A stretch of DNA of 64,000 nt from Lachnospiraceae bacterium (GCA_022781985.1 JALESH010000048.1:1-64000); one strand, 5' to 3'; shown: positions 47,252-57,374, numbered from the stretch's first letter. Notes: generated by a model not told the origin, from the letters alone. Made by a program: numbers and translations.

Positions 47252-48306
47252 TTGTTACGATAATATCTTTTTTATTGATCTTTGGACTCATTGTAATATC
47301 TCATGAATTCGGGCATTTTCTGCTGGCCAAGAAAAATGGCATCCGGGTACTGGAATTTGCGGTAGGAATGGGGCCTTCTCTCTTCCATTTTAACAGGGGA
47401 GGGACAAAGTACAGCCTGAAAGTGCTTCCGCTGGGTGGTGCCTGCATTTTTGAAGGCGAGGATGGTGCTGCTGGGGAGGATGGAAAGGCAGGAGAGGGTT
47501 CCTTTACAGAGGCCAGTGTATGGGCCAGGATATCTTCTGTGGCAGCGGGACCTCTGTTCAACTTCCTGCTGGCCTATGTACTGGCACTGATCATGGTAGC
47601 CTTTACCGGCTCGGAGCGTCCGGTGATACAGGAGGTAATGCCGGAGAGTGCTGCAGAAGCGGCAGGGCTGCAGAGCGGTGACCTGATTACCCGGATAAAT
47701 GGAGATCGGATCCACCTGGGGAAGCAGGTGCTTTTGCTGTCCTCTCTCAGCAAGGGGGAGGAGCTGCAGATCGAATATGTCCGTGACGGTGAAAAAAACA
47801 CAGTCACGCTGACTCCGATGTATGATGGTGAGGCAGGCCGTTATTACATGGGATTCAGAGGGGTTGTAGAGGCGTTCAAATGCAGCCCGCCGGAGGTGTT
47901 TGAATACAGCTTTTATGAGCTGCAATACTGGGTGGAGGCTACCTTTAAGAGCCTGGGAATGCTGGTTACGGGTCAGGTGAGCAGGGATGATGTGGCAGGT
48001 CCGGTAGGAATCGCCCAGCTGGTGGGAGATACCTATGAGGATGCGAAGCCCTACGGTATCAGTTCGGTTATCTTCTCCATGATGAATATTGCCATGCTGC
48101 TGTCTGTGAATCTGGGGATCATCAACCTTCTGCCCCTTCCTGCACTGGATGGAGGCAGGCTGGTATTTCTCCTGGTGGAGGCGGTGAGGGGCAGGCCGAT
48201 TCCGCCGGAAAAGGAGGGTATGGTTCATCTGGCAGGCATGGTAGTGCTGATGCTGGTGATGGTGCTGGTATTGTTCAACGATATTGCCAGGATCTTTACA
48301 GGATAA
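47248..48306 (+). CDS. rseP: RIP metalloprotease RseP/RasP (site-2 protease, M50)
   Basis: This membrane protease cuts substrates within the bilayer, such as anti-sigma factors and leftover signal peptides. The 352-residue protein has the zinc motif HEFGH in the first helix, a PDZ domain (VIQEVMPESAAEAAGLQSGD), and the second metal motif NLLPLPALDGGRLVF. The start codon is TTG, overlapping the dxr stop, which implies coupled translation. A hairpin terminator follows. Confidence 0.95.
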   Translation: MIVTIISFLLIFGLIVISHEFGHFLLAKKNGIRVLEFAVGMGPSLFHFNRGGTKYSLKVLPLGGACIFEGEDGAAGEDGKAGEGSFTEASVWARISSVAAGPLFNFLLAYVLALIMVAFTGSERPVIQEVMPESAAEAAGLQSGDLITRINGDRIHLGKQVLLLSSLSKGEELQIEYVRDGEKNTVTLTPMYDGEAGRYYMGFRGVVEAFKCSPPEVFEYSFYELQYWVEATFKSLGMLVTGQVSRDDVAGPVGIAQLVGDTYEDAKPYGISSVIFSMMNIAMLLSVNLGIINLLPLPALDGGRLVFLLVEAVRGRPIPPEKEGMVHLAGMVVLMLVMVLVLFNDIARIFTG

Positions 48307-48319
48307 TAGGAGCTGCACT

Positions 48320-48384
48320 GATGCAGGCGGAAGTTTGAGCAGTTTTGTGCAATTTGCACACTTGCTTCTTTTGCCTGCATTTTG
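48320..48384 (+). terminator. Long imperfect hairpin after rseP
   Basis: GATGCAGGC and GCCTGCATT close an extended stem that has an inner TGTGCA-ATT-TGCACA hairpin, and TTTTG follows. It probably ends the pyrH-to-rseP transcript. Confidence 0.6.
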
Positions 48385-48390
48385 TATAAT
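48362..48390 (+). promoter_or_regulatory. Predicted promoter of the phosphatase-kinase-ispG-polC unit
   Basis: TTGCTT and TATAAT have an exact 17-base spacer; the -35 lies inside the right half of the rseP terminator. The 160 bases to the phosphatase start hold only a short out-of-frame ORF. Confidence 0.55.
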
Positions 48391-48549
48391 CTGATTGTTA
48401 TATGTCTTATATATCATATAAAACACTTCGACTGATCATTTCATGTGTTTCCGAGTTTGTTCTGAGGCTGCCTGTGAGCAGCAGATTTCCGGGTATCTGG
48501 TCTGCAGCAGATCCTTACTGCAGTATGAAAATCAAAAGGGAGGAGGAAG

Positions 48550-49275
48550 ATTATAAAAACAGAGGTTATTTCAGAGGTATATTGGGACAGGGGATTTCGG
48601 GAGATCAATGAGGACTCTGTTTCCCTGCAGGAGGTTAGCCTGAAGGGGAAAAAGGTGCTGTTTGCAGCGGTCTGTGATGGAATCGGGGGTCTTTGGGGCG
48701 GAGAGAAGGCCAGCGGCTTCGTGGCAGAACGGATGACGGAATGGTTTTATAAGGAGGCAGTCATCCTGCTGAAAAAGGGAAGAGGGAGGCAGCGGATCGA
48801 GCAGTCCGGAATCAGGGCACTGTACGGCTGCAACCAGGAGCTGTGCAGATTTGGAGAGAGGAAGGGGAGAAAGCTGGGAACTGCAGTGACTGCCGTTTTG
48901 CTGGATGGAAGACAGTATTTCCTCTGGCACAGCGGAGATACCAGAGCCTACCGTATAGGCAGGAGGATGGGAAGGTTCAAAAGGCTGACCCGGGATCATG
49001 TGGCAGGAAAGCATGCCCTGGTCCGCTGCATCGGGAGCTTTCCGTGGCAGCAGCCTGATGTGCAAAGGGGACATCTGGGACAGATGGAGGCGCTGCTGCT
49101 TTGCTCCGACGGATTCAGGAACAGAATGGCAGAGGAGAAGCTGGCGGAGGCCCTCAGCAGCAGGGCTCTGATATGCAGAGAGCAGATTTTTTTAAGGCTG
49201 AAGGAAATTGGGAGCCATGCCAGGCGGCATGGGGAGACAGATGATATTTCGGCGGTTTTGATCAAGCGGATATAA
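48550..49275 (+). CDS. PP2C-type serine/threonine phosphatase (rare ATT/ATA start)
   Basis: The track ORF begins too late (48655). The conserved RxxNED motif (DRGFREINEDSVSLQEV) is coded upstream in the same frame, which is open only back to a TGA at 48526. No ATG, GTG or TTG exists there. AGGAGG (48541-48546) is followed by ATT at 48550 and ATA at 48553, the likely starts. Further PP2C marks are VCDGIGGLWGGEKAS, WHSGDTRAYRI and LLCSDGFRNRM; the C-terminus has ETDDISAVLI. The 241-residue enzyme should dephosphorylate targets of the kinase coded next. Confidence 0.85.
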   Translation: MIKTEVISEVYWDRGFREINEDSVSLQEVSLKGKKVLFAAVCDGIGGLWGGEKASGFVAERMTEWFYKEAVILLKKGRGRQRIEQSGIRALYGCNQELCRFGERKGRKLGTAVTAVLLDGRQYFLWHSGDTRAYRIGRRMGRFKRLTRDHVAGKHALVRCIGSFPWQQPDVQRGHLGQMEALLLCSDGFRNRMAEEKLAEALSSRALICREQIFLRLKEIGSHARRHGETDDISAVLIKRI

Positions 49276-49313
49276 TCGGAGATGGATATAACAGAGAAAA
49301 GGAGGCGGTTCTT

Positions 49314-50678
49314 ATCAAAACACTGTTGGGAGATAAATATGCTGTCTGCGGGCAGCTTGGGCAGGGAGGGAGCGGCAGGGTGTACAGGGCCTATGATCAG
49401 CATCTCCAGTGCCACGTGGCCATCAAGGAATTCCGGGCCGGAGATGGGATCTCCGCAAAGGAGCTGGGCATACTGAAGGAGCTGCGGCATCCTGCCCTGC
49501 CGGTGATCCTGGACTATCTGGAAGAGGACGGAAACAGATATCTGGTCATGGAGTATATAGAAGGGATGAATCTGGAGGAATATATCTGTGAAAAGGGCAG
49601 GATACCCCAGGAGAAGGCAGTGGGCTGGGCGCAGGAGCTGGCAGGGGTGCTGGCCTATCTTCATGAAAGGGAACGGCCGGTGGTATACCGGGATATGAAG
49701 CCCTCCAATATCATGATTGATACAAAGGGGAGCATATGGCTGGTGGATTTCGGGACTGCCTATCTCCACTATCATGAAGGAGAGGAGTCCTTTGTCAGGG
49801 CCGGAACCCATGGCTATGGCGCGCCGGAGCTCTTTCTGGGAAAGGGAGGGGTGGATGAGAGAAGTGACATCTATGGTTTGGGGGCCACTCTGTTCCACAT
49901 GCTGACAGGAATCAACCCCGCTCAGCCTCCCTGCCTGATGCAGCCCATCAGGACTTATGACAGATGCTTCCTGCCGGAGCTGGAGAGAATCGTGCAAAAG
50001 GCCACTGAGCAGGATAAGGAGAAGAGGTATCAGACGGTCCGGCAGATGATGGAGGAGCTGAAGGGCTGCGGGAGGGAGAAGCTGTGGAGAAAGGGAATGG
50101 TCAGGATCTCAGAGCTGGCCTACTGCTGTCTGCTGTTAGGGCTGGTCCTTCATTTTCTGGGAGTCTGCAGAGCTGCAGGAGTGCTTCATATGGAGTGGGC
50201 ACAGGGCGAGATATGGAAAAGCAGGGTAAGCCTTCGGGAAATAGAGCTGGGCAGACAGGCTGTATGGGAGATTCTGCAGGCAGCTTTTCTGATATTTTCT
50301 GTTTGTACGGGCGGGGAGGCAGTTCGGAGATGGCGGGAAAGGGGGAGGCAGGAGGTGAAGCATGGGAGGAGTCTGCTGCTTACCTCCAAAAAGGGGAAGG
50401 GGCTTATGCTGGCAGCTCTGGCCGGAGTTCTTGCAGTGTCGGGCAGCGCGTGGGCGGGGGCGGACGGAGAGCTGGCTGTTCATGTGAAGAATGGGAACGG
50501 ACAGAAGGTATTGATACGGCATGATGCCATATATGCCCTTGACGGCATGCTGAAGCTGGAGCTGCCGGCAGATAACTTTGAGGAAGGGAGGTGCTATGAG
50601 CTGGAATTGGAATGTGTGGACCGGGACACAGGAGAGAGGAGAAACAGAACTTTCTATCTGAAAAGGCTTGAACCCTGA
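49314..50678 (+). CDS. Membrane Ser/Thr protein kinase (possible ATC start)
   Basis: The kinase domain spans residues 1-260: GQLGQGGSGRVYRA loop, catalytic Lys in VAIKEF, YRDMKPSNIMI (HRD-type with Tyr), VDFGTA (DFG) and GTHGYGAPELF. Two or three hydrophobic helices follow, around residues 265-290, 325-345 and 365-385. A C-terminal presumably external domain of about 70 residues is not PASTA. GGAGG lies 8 bases before ATC at 49314. The track TTG at 49326 is 20 bases away and trims the KTLLG lead-in. It pairs with the PP2C gene upstream. Confidence 0.85.
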   Translation: MKTLLGDKYAVCGQLGQGGSGRVYRAYDQHLQCHVAIKEFRAGDGISAKELGILKELRHPALPVILDYLEEDGNRYLVMEYIEGMNLEEYICEKGRIPQEKAVGWAQELAGVLAYLHERERPVVYRDMKPSNIMIDTKGSIWLVDFGTAYLHYHEGEESFVRAGTHGYGAPELFLGKGGVDERSDIYGLGATLFHMLTGINPAQPPCLMQPIRTYDRCFLPELERIVQKATEQDKEKRYQTVRQMMEELKGCGREKLWRKGMVRISELAYCCLLLGLVLHFLGVCRAAGVLHMEWAQGEIWKSRVSLREIELGRQAVWEILQAAFLIFSVCTGGEAVRRWRERGRQEVKHGRSLLLTSKKGKGLMLAALAGVLAVSGSAWAGADGELAVHVKNGNGQKVLIRHDAIYALDGMLKLELPADNFEEGRCYELELECVDRDTGERRNRTFYLKRLEP

Positions 50679-50739
50679 TAGGGGGTAGGGTATGATGGTG
50701 ATAATGACAGGGGGATCACTGTTGGACAGGAGGCAGAGC

Positions 50740-51807
50740 ATGCATAGAGAACATACCAGGAGCATAAGGATCGGAGACAGGGCCATCGGCGGGGGCAGCC
50801 CGGTTTTGATACAGTCCATGACCAATACAAGGACGGAGGATATAGAGGGGACGATCCGCCAGATCCATAGGCTGGAGAAGGCCGGCTGTGAGATTGTACG
50901 CTGTACGGTACCCACCCTGGAGGCGGCTGAGGCCATCCGGGAGATTAAGAAGCAGATATCCATTCCGCTGGTTGCAGACATCCATTTTGACTACAGGATG
51001 GCCATAGCGGCCATAGAGAACGGGGCGGACAAGATCCGGATCAATCCCGGCAATATAGGCGGCTGGGAGCAGGTTGCTGCAGTGGTGCAGGCAGCCAAAG
51101 AAAGGGAGATACCGATCCGGGTGGGGGTCAACAGCGGGTCCCTGGAAAAGGAGCTCATAGAAAAATACGGCGGGGTGACAGCGGAGGGGATCGTGGAAAG
51201 CGCCTTGGATAAGGTGAGGATGATAGAGGCCTTGGATTACTGCAATCTGGTCATCAGCATCAAGTCCTCTGATGTGATGATGTGCATCAAGGCCCATGAG
51301 CTCCTAGCCGGTCAGACAGACTATCCTCTGCATGTGGGGATCACTGAGTCCGGCACCCTGCTGAGCGGCAGCATCAAGTCCGCTGTGGGGCTGGGGGTCA
51401 TTCTCTATCAGGGGATAGGGGATACAGTACGGGTCTCCTTAACAGGAGATCCTGTGGAGGAGATCAAGGCTGCCAGACTTATACTGAGGGCCCTGGGCCT
51501 GAGAAGGGGCGGTATAGAGGTGGTGTCCTGCCCTACCTGCGGAAGGACGAAGATTGACCTGATCGGCCTAGCCGGCCAGGTGGAGCAGATGGTGGAGGAT
51601 ATTCCCCTGGATCTGAAGGTGGCGGTGATGGGCTGTGCAGTAAACGGTCCCGGGGAGGCCAGAGAGGCAGATATCGGGATCGCAGGCGGCCAGGGGGAAG
51701 GGCTGCTGATCAGGAAAGGCAAAATTATCAAAAAAGTAGCAGAGGATCAGCTTCTTGCAGCGCTGAGAGAGGAGCTGCTGAACTGGGACTCGGGACAGGA
51801 TCTATAG
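50740..51807 (+). CDS. ispG: 4-hydroxy-3-methylbut-2-en-1-yl diphosphate synthase
   Basis: IspG is a [4Fe-4S] enzyme of the MEP pathway. The 355-residue protein has the N-terminal barrel start [23 protein letters not shown] and cluster ligands in VSCPTCGRT and [23 protein letters not shown] is 6 bases before ATG 50740; the track start at 50692 adds 16 non-conserved residues. It shares a pathway with dxr and uppS in the same neighbourhood and is followed by polC after 3 bases. Confidence 0.96.
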   Translation: MHREHTRSIRIGDRAIGGGSPVLIQSMTNTRTEDIEGTIRQIHRLEKAGCEIVRCTVPTLEAAEAIREIKKQISIPLVADIHFDYRMAIAAIENGADKIRINPGNIGGWEQVAAVVQAAKEREIPIRVGVNSGSLEKELIEKYGGVTAEGIVESALDKVRMIEALDYCNLVISIKSSDVMMCIKAHELLAGQTDYPLHVGITESGTLLSGSIKSAVGLGVILYQGIGDTVRVSLTGDPVEEIKAARLILRALGLRRGGIEVVSCPTCGRTKIDLIGLAGQVEQMVEDIPLDLKVAVMGCAVNGPGEAREADIGIAGGQGEGLLIRKGKIIKKVAEDQLLAALREELLNWDSGQDL

Positions 51808-51810
51808 AGG

Positions 51811-54800
51811 ATGAAAAAGTTTTGTGAGGTATTTCCCACCCTGCAGCTGGAGGGTAAGGTGAAGAGTCTGATGGAGCAGGTGGATGTGGAGAGAGTCTCT
51901 TCCACCCGACGCAGGGATTTTCTGCGGATTTATATCAGCAGTGACAGGCTGATCGAAAAAGAATATATTCTGAAGGTGGAGGAAAGCATCAGAAAGCAGC
52001 TGTTTCCGGGGATTCCCATGGAAGTAAAGCTCTATGAAAGGTATCGTCTTTCGGCCCAGTACAATCCGGAAAAGTTTATGAATATTTACAGGGACAGCAT
52101 CCTTCTGGAGCTGAAGGGCTACAGCCCGGTAGCTTACAATATCTTTAAGAATGCGGAGATCAGCTATCCTGCAGAGAACCAGGTACTGGTGACCATAGAC
52201 GATTCCGTGCCGGCCAGGAGCAGGGCTGAGGAGCTGAGGGGAATCCTGGACAAGATCTGCAATGAGAGATTCGGGCTCCGGACGGATGTACACATGGCAT
52301 ATAAGGAGAGCAGGGCGGCAGGCCGAAGGGCTGAGGAGGAGCAGAAGATAGCCAGACAGGTGGCAGAAATCAGTGCCAGGGCAGCAGGGACTGCGTCAGA
52401 GGAGACAGAGCCCTCCCCTGATCTCCTGCCGGCCTGCAAAGCACAGGCCCCTAAGGCGGAAGCAGCTGCAGGAGAAAAAAAGGGAAGGGACAGGAGTGCG
52501 GATGCTTCCGGCCCGAAGCAGGCGGGACAGAACAGGCAAAGCGAAGGCAGGAGCCGGGGAATGGGCAGCAGGCCCGAGCCCAGGCGTTCGGTGAAAAGGT
52601 CCGATCATCCCGATGTATTGTATGGACGGGACTTTGAAGAAAGTGCCATGAATATAGAGGATGTCATCGGAGAAATGGGCGAGGTGGTCATCCGGGGTAA
52701 GATTATCAGCATGGATAAGAGGGAGATCAGGAATGAGAAGACCATCCTCTTTTATGATATCACTGATTTTACCGATACCCTTACCTTCAAGATTTTTGCC
52801 GGCAACGATCAGGTAGAGGAGATCACAGGTGGGATCTGCCAGGGAGCCTTTGTGAAAATCAAGGGGATCGCAGTCATTGATAAATTCGACAATGAGCTGA
52901 CCATCGGCTCTATCATCGGGGTGAAGAGGATTCCTGACTTTACTACCTCCAGGAAGGATAACAGTATAAAAAAAAGGGTGGAGCTGCACTGCCATACCAA
53001 GATGAGCGACATGGACGGTGTATCAGAGGCTAAGGATATTGTGAAAAGGGCCTATCAATGGGGGCACCCTGCCATCGCCATTACCGATCATGGTGTGGTA
53101 CAGTCCTTTCCTGATGCCAACCACGTCTGGGAGGATCTGTGGAAGGCGGAGAAGGCAAGGCGGAAGGAAGCTGGGGAGGAGAACCCGGACAAGCAGGATT
53201 TCTTTAAGGTCATCTATGGAATGGAGGCTTATCTGGTAGATGACCTGAAGGAGATCGTAACGGGTGAAAGAGGGCAGGATTTTGGCGGTACCTTCGTGGT
53301 TTTTGATATAGAGACCACCGGATTTTCTCCGATACATAACCGCATCATTGAAATCGGCGCGGTGAAGGTGGAGGGCGGCAGGATCACGGATCGGTATTCC
53401 TCCTTCGTCAATCCTGAGGTTCCCATTCCTTATGAGATAGAAAAGCTGACGGGCATCCATGACAAAATGGTGATGGATGCCCCTGTGATAGACAGGGTAC
53501 TGCCGCAGTTTCTGGAGTTTTGCGGGCAGGCTGTGCTGGTGGCCCACAATGCAGGCTTCGACATGAGCTTTATCCTAGAAAATGCATCCAGACTTGGGCT
53601 GGGGAGAGAGTATACCTATGTGGATACGGTAGGGATCGCCAGGCTTTTGCTGCCCCATCAGGCCAAGCATACCCTGGATGCAGTGGCAAAGGCTCTGGGG
53701 ATTTCCCTAGAAAACCATCACCGGGCGGTGGACGATGCAGAGGCCACCGCAGAGATCTTTGTGAGATTTATTTCCATGCTGGAGAAGGAGGGGGCATATA
53801 CTCTCAGGGCAGTCAACGAAATGGGAGCCTCCAGCCCGGAGATCGTAAAGCGTCTGCCTACCTATCATGCCATCATCCTGGCCAAAAATGACACGGGACG
53901 GGTGAACCTGTACCGTTTGGTATCGGAGTCTCATCTGACCTATTTCAGCAGGAGGCCGAGAGTGCCGAAGAGTCTCCTGCAGGAGTGCAGGGAGGGCCTG
54001 ATCGTAGGGAGCGCCTGCGAGGCGGGAGAGCTGTATCGGGCGCTGCTGGACGGAAAGACGGATGCTGAGATAGCCAGGATCGTGAACTTTTATGACTATC
54101 TGGAGATCCAGCCAGCGGGCAATAATAAGTTTATGATCGATTCCGAGAGGGTAAAAAGCATTCAATCCATGGAGGATATCCTGAATATGAACCGCAGGAT
54201 CGTGGAGCTGGGAGAGCAGTTTGACAAGCCTGTGGCAGCCACCTGCGATGTGCATTTTATGGATCCGGAGGGGGAGGTATACCGTCGGATCATTATGGCA
54301 GGCAAGGGCTTTGGAGATGCGGATAATCAGGCCCCTCTGTATCTGAGGACAACAGAGGAGATGCTGGAGGAGTTTGCCTATCTGGGGAGCGATAAGGCGG
54401 AGGAGGTGGTCATCACCAATACCAATAAGATCGCGGATATGGTGGAGACCATGTCCCCTGTGCGGCCGGACAAGTGCGCCCCGGTCATACCAGACAGCGA
54501 CAGGACACTGACGGACATCTGCTATAACAGGGCCCATGAGATCTATGGGGAGGTGCTGCCCGGGATCGTGGAGGAAAGGCTGGAAAAGGAGCTGCACTCC
54601 ATCATTACCAATGGCTTTGCAGTGATGTATATCATAGCTCAGAAGCTGGTATGGAAATCCGTAGAGGACGGCTATCTGGTGGGATCCCGGGGCTCTGTAG
54701 GCTCCTCCTTTGTGGCCACTATGGCGGGGATCACGGAGGTGAATCCGCTGAGTCCCCACTATTACTGCAGCCAGTGCCATTACAGCGACTTTGATTCGGA

Positions 54801-56373
54801 GGAGGTGAGAGCCTATGCAGGCAGGGCCGGCTGCGATATGCCCGACAAAAGCTGTCCGGTTTGCGGGGCATCTTTGAAAAAGGACGGCTTCGACATTCCC
54901 TTCGAAACCTTCCTGGGCTTTAAGGGAGACAAGGAGCCAGATATTGACCTGAATTTTTCAGGAGAATATCAGAGCAAGGCCCATAAATATACGGAGGTTA
55001 TCTTTGGGGCGGGGCAGACCTACCGGGCAGGCACCATAGGCACCCTGGCAGAAAAAACGGCCTTCGGATATGTAAAAAATTATTTCGAGGAAAGGGGACG
55101 CAGGAAAAGATCCTGTGAGATCAACCGTGTGGTGAAGGGCTGTACCGGGATACGCAGAAGCACGGGACAGCACCCCGGAGGCATCATCGTCCTGCCCTTG
55201 GGGGAGGATATCAATTATTTTACCCCGGTACAGCATCCTGCAAATGATATGACTACGGATACTGTGACCACTCATTTTGATTATCATTCCATAGATCACA
55301 ATCTGTTGAAGCTGGATATTCTGGGGCACGACGATCCTACCATGATCCGTATGCTGCAGGATCTGACAGGGATTGATCCGGTAGGGATTCCCCTGGATGA
55401 TCCCCAGGTGATGAGCCTGTTCAAAAGCACGGAGGCCCTGGGGATCACGCCGGACCAGATCGGGGGCTGTAAGCTGGGTGCCCTGGGGATTCCTGAGTTT
55501 GGTACGGAATTTGCCATGCAGATGCTGATCGATACAAAGCCCCAGGCATTTTCCGACCTGGTGCGTATCGCAGGGCTGGCTCATGGAACAGATGTGTGGC
55601 TGGGCAATGCCCAGACTCTGATCCAGGAGGGAAAGGCTACTATTTCCACCGCTATCTGTACCAGAGATGATATTATGGTATATCTGATCGGGATGGGGGT
55701 GGAGAGTTCTCTGGCCTTTACCATCATGGAAAGCGTCCGTAAGGGAAAGGGGCTGAAGGAGGAGTGGGAGAAGGCTATGAAGGAAGCCGATGTGCCGGAC
55801 TGGTATATCTGGTCCTGCAAAAAGATCAAGTATATGTTTCCCAAGGCCCATGCTGCCGCCTATGTGATGATGGCCTGGCGGATTGCTTACTGCAAGATCA
55901 ACTATCCGCTGGCCTTTTATGCCGCCTTTTTCAGTATCAGGGCCTCGGCCTTTTCCTATGAGCTGATGTGTCAGGGCAGGGAGCATCTGGAAAAGGTGAT
56001 GCAGGATTACCGGCAGCGCGGCGACACGCTTTCCAAGAAGGAGCAGGATGCCTACAGGGATATGAAGCTGGTGCAGGAGATGTATGCCAGGGGCTATGAC
56101 TTCGTGCCTATTGATATTTTTTCTGCCCGGGCCAGAGCCTTCCAGATTGTGGGAGACAGGCTGATGCCATCGCTGAACAGTATTGACGGACTGGGAGAGA
56201 AAGCGGCAGATGCCATCGTAGAGGCGGCTAGGGACGGCGCCTTTTTATCCAGGGATGATTTTCGTCAGAGAACCAAGGTATCCAAGACAGTGGTGGATCT
56301 GATGGCAGGATTAAATCTGCTGGGAGACCTTCCTGAGTCGAATCAGATAAGTTTATTTGATTTTGTGTCATAA
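51811..56373 (+). CDS. polC: DNA polymerase III alpha subunit, PolC type
   Basis: PolC is the main replicative polymerase of low-GC Firmicutes. The 1520-residue protein has an N-terminal domain, a disordered Ala/Glu/Lys linker (about residues 170-260), an OB fold, a PHP domain (VELHCHTKMSDMDG) interrupted by a proofreading exonuclease with FVVFDIETTGFSP near residue 496, then the polymerase core with GSRGSVGSSFVATMAG, the KDEPDIDLNFSGE active-site segment (KEPDIDLNF) and a C-terminal helix-hairpin-helix. The length is slightly above the usual 1430-1450, due to the linker. Confidence 0.97.
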   Translation: MKKFCEVFPTLQLEGKVKSLMEQVDVERVSSTRRRDFLRIYISSDRLIEKEYILKVEESIRKQLFPGIPMEVKLYERYRLSAQYNPEKFMNIYRDSILLELKGYSPVAYNIFKNAEISYPAENQVLVTIDDSVPARSRAEELRGILDKICNERFGLRTDVHMAYKESRAAGRRAEEEQKIARQVAEISARAAGTASEETEPSPDLLPACKAQAPKAEAAAGEKKGRDRSADASGPKQAGQNRQSEGRSRGMGSRPEPRRSVKRSDHPDVLYGRDFEESAMNIEDVIGEMGEVVIRGKIISMDKREIRNEKTILFYDITDFTDTLTFKIFAGNDQVEEITGGICQGAFVKIKGIAVIDKFDNELTIGSIIGVKRIPDFTTSRKDNSIKKRVELHCHTKMSDMDGVSEAKDIVKRAYQWGHPAIAITDHGVVQSFPDANHVWEDLWKAEKARRKEAGEENPDKQDFFKVIYGMEAYLVDDLKEIVTGERGQDFGGTFVVFDIETTGFSPIHNRIIEIGAVKVEGGRITDRYSSFVNPEVPIPYEIEKLTGIHDKMVMDAPVIDRVLPQFLEFCGQAVLVAHNAGFDMSFILENASRLGLGREYTYVDTVGIARLLLPHQAKHTLDAVAKALGISLENHHRAVDDAEATAEIFVRFISMLEKEGAYTLRAVNEMGASSPEIVKRLPTYHAIILAKNDTGRVNLYRLVSESHLTYFSRRPRVPKSLLQECREGLIVGSACEAGELYRALLDGKTDAEIARIVNFYDYLEIQPAGNNKFMIDSERVKSIQSMEDILNMNRRIVELGEQFDKPVAATCDVHFMDPEGEVYRRIIMAGKGFGDADNQAPLYLRTTEEMLEEFAYLGSDKAEEVVITNTNKIADMVETMSPVRPDKCAPVIPDSDRTLTDICYNRAHEIYGEVLPGIVEERLEKELHSIITNGFAVMYIIAQKLVWKSVEDGYLVGSRGSVGSSFVATMAGITEVNPLSPHYYCSQCHYSDFDSEEVRAYAGRAGCDMPDKSCPVCGASLKKDGFDIPFETFLGFKGDKEPDIDLNFSGEYQSKAHKYTEVIFGAGQTYRAGTIGTLAEKTAFGYVKNYFEERGRRKRSCEINRVVKGCTGIRRSTGQHPGGIIVLPLGEDINYFTPVQHPANDMTTDTVTTHFDYHSIDHNLLKLDILGHDDPTMIRMLQDLTGIDPVGIPLDDPQVMSLFKSTEALGITPDQIGGCKLGALGIPEFGTEFAMQMLIDTKPQAFSDLVRIAGLAHGTDVWLGNAQTLIQEGKATISTAICTRDDIMVYLIGMGVESSLAFTIMESVRKGKGLKEEWEKAMKEADVPDWYIWSCKKIKYMFPKAHAAAYVMMAWRIAYCKINYPLAFYAAFFSIRASAFSYELMCQGREHLEKVMQDYRQRGDTLSKKEQDAYRDMKLVQEMYARGYDFVPIDIFSARARAFQIVGDRLMPSLNSIDGLGEKAADAIVEAARDGAFLSRDDFRQRTKVSKTVVDLMAGLNLLGDLPESNQISLFDFVS

Positions 56374-56385
56374 ATATAATATAAT
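56357..56385 (+). promoter_or_regulatory. Predicted promoter of the CheX-like/CheY genes
   Basis: TTGATT and TATAAT with an exact 17-base spacer; the -35 is inside the polC end. The rest of the 110-base gap is AT-rich. Confidence 0.5.
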
Positions 56386-56483
56386 AGTAGCAATTATAAA
56401 TATTGGCATGGTTGCTGGAGCACAGATTGGATTATGAATCATCATCATAATTAATAATTATAATTAGCGGGTGGAGGGTATAT

Positions 56484-57374
56484 ATGTTTAGTCAAATTTT
56501 TGGTAGGTTTCTAGTAGAACAGAAATTAATCTCTTCCGAAGAACTGGAAGAAATCCTGGAGGAACAGAAGAGAGCCAGGGTAAAGCTGGGGCTTATTGCA
56601 GTCAGCGAGGGACTGTTAAGCAGGGAACAGGCAGAGAAAATCAATCGGAAGCAGGCTTTGGAGGACAAGCGGTTTGGTGAACTGGCAGTGAAGCTGGGAT
56701 TTTTGACGGAAGGCCAGGTGCAGCGCCTTCTGCAGCTGCAGGCCAATCCCTATCTGGCTTTTGTACAGGCGGCAACGGAAAAGGGCATCATGACACTGGA
56801 AGAGATTGAAGCTGCAATGGAGCTGTATCAGAGAGAGAATGGCTTTACCAATACGGATATGGAAAATTTCAGGAGCGGCGATGTGGACCGCATGCTTCCG
56901 CTCTATGTCAGAACCGGCAATAAAATAGCCTCGGATTTGATCGGACTAGCCATACGCACCATCATCCGTCTGATTGACAGCGAGATAGCCATAGCTCCTT
57001 CCTATGAAGCGGACAGCTATGCCTTTGAAAATCTTGCCCTGCAGAATGTGGAAGGGCAGCATTCCATCCTGTTGGGTCTTGCGGGAGAAGGGGACAGTCT
57101 GCTGGAGATAGCAGAGGCCTTTGCACAGGAAGAATTTGAGGGCATGGATCTGTTTGCCTTTGATGCCATCTGTGAATTTATCAACTGCATTAACGGTTTA
57201 AATGCTTCTGCATTGAGCTATAAGGGAATCTGGCTGGACATGCTCCCGCCGACCTATTATCAGTCAGGAGTAGCTAAGGCTGAAGGTAAGCTGCTGATTA
57301 TACCGGTTTACATAAAAAATAAAAAGATCGGAATAGTTATTGCAATGGATACGCAGGTTCAGGTTGAGGTATAG
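56484..57374 (+). CDS. CheX-like phosphatase with MshEN/T2SSE-N-like N-terminal repeats
   Basis: The first 115 residues hold repeated helical units such as RFLVEQKLISSEELEEILEEQ and RFGELAVKLGFLTEGQVQRLLQLQ. This is the pattern of MshEN/T2SSE-N domains, some of which bind c-di-GMP. Residues 140-296 look like a CheX domain, with the E-x-x-N phosphatase motif in CEFINCINGLNAS. CheX removes phosphate from CheY, and a stand-alone CheY follows after 29 bases. GGAGGG precedes the ATG. Both domain calls rest on pattern recognition, not a profile search. Confidence 0.72.
   Translation: MFSQIFGRFLVEQKLISSEELEEILEEQKRARVKLGLIAVSEGLLSREQAEKINRKQALEDKRFGELAVKLGFLTEGQVQRLLQLQANPYLAFVQAATEKGIMTLEEIEAAMELYQRENGFTNTDMENFRSGDVDRMLPLYVRTGNKIASDLIGLAIRTIIRLIDSEIAIAPSYEADSYAFENLALQNVEGQHSILLGLAGEGDSLLEIAEAFAQEEFEGMDLFAFDAICEFINCINGLNASALSYKGIWLDMLPPTYYQSGVAKAEGKLLIIPVYIKNKKIGIVIAMDTQVQVEV

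Noticed and set aside
48402-48611. 69-aa plus ORF before the phosphatase
   Set aside because: It overlaps the phosphatase start in another frame; the AGGAGG within it serves the ATT/ATA start, and the peptide has no motif.
49282-49476. 64-aa plus ORF with ATG at the kinase start region
   Set aside because: It is out of frame with the kinase motifs, and its sequence after the first few codons is a frame-shifted copy of the kinase coding region.
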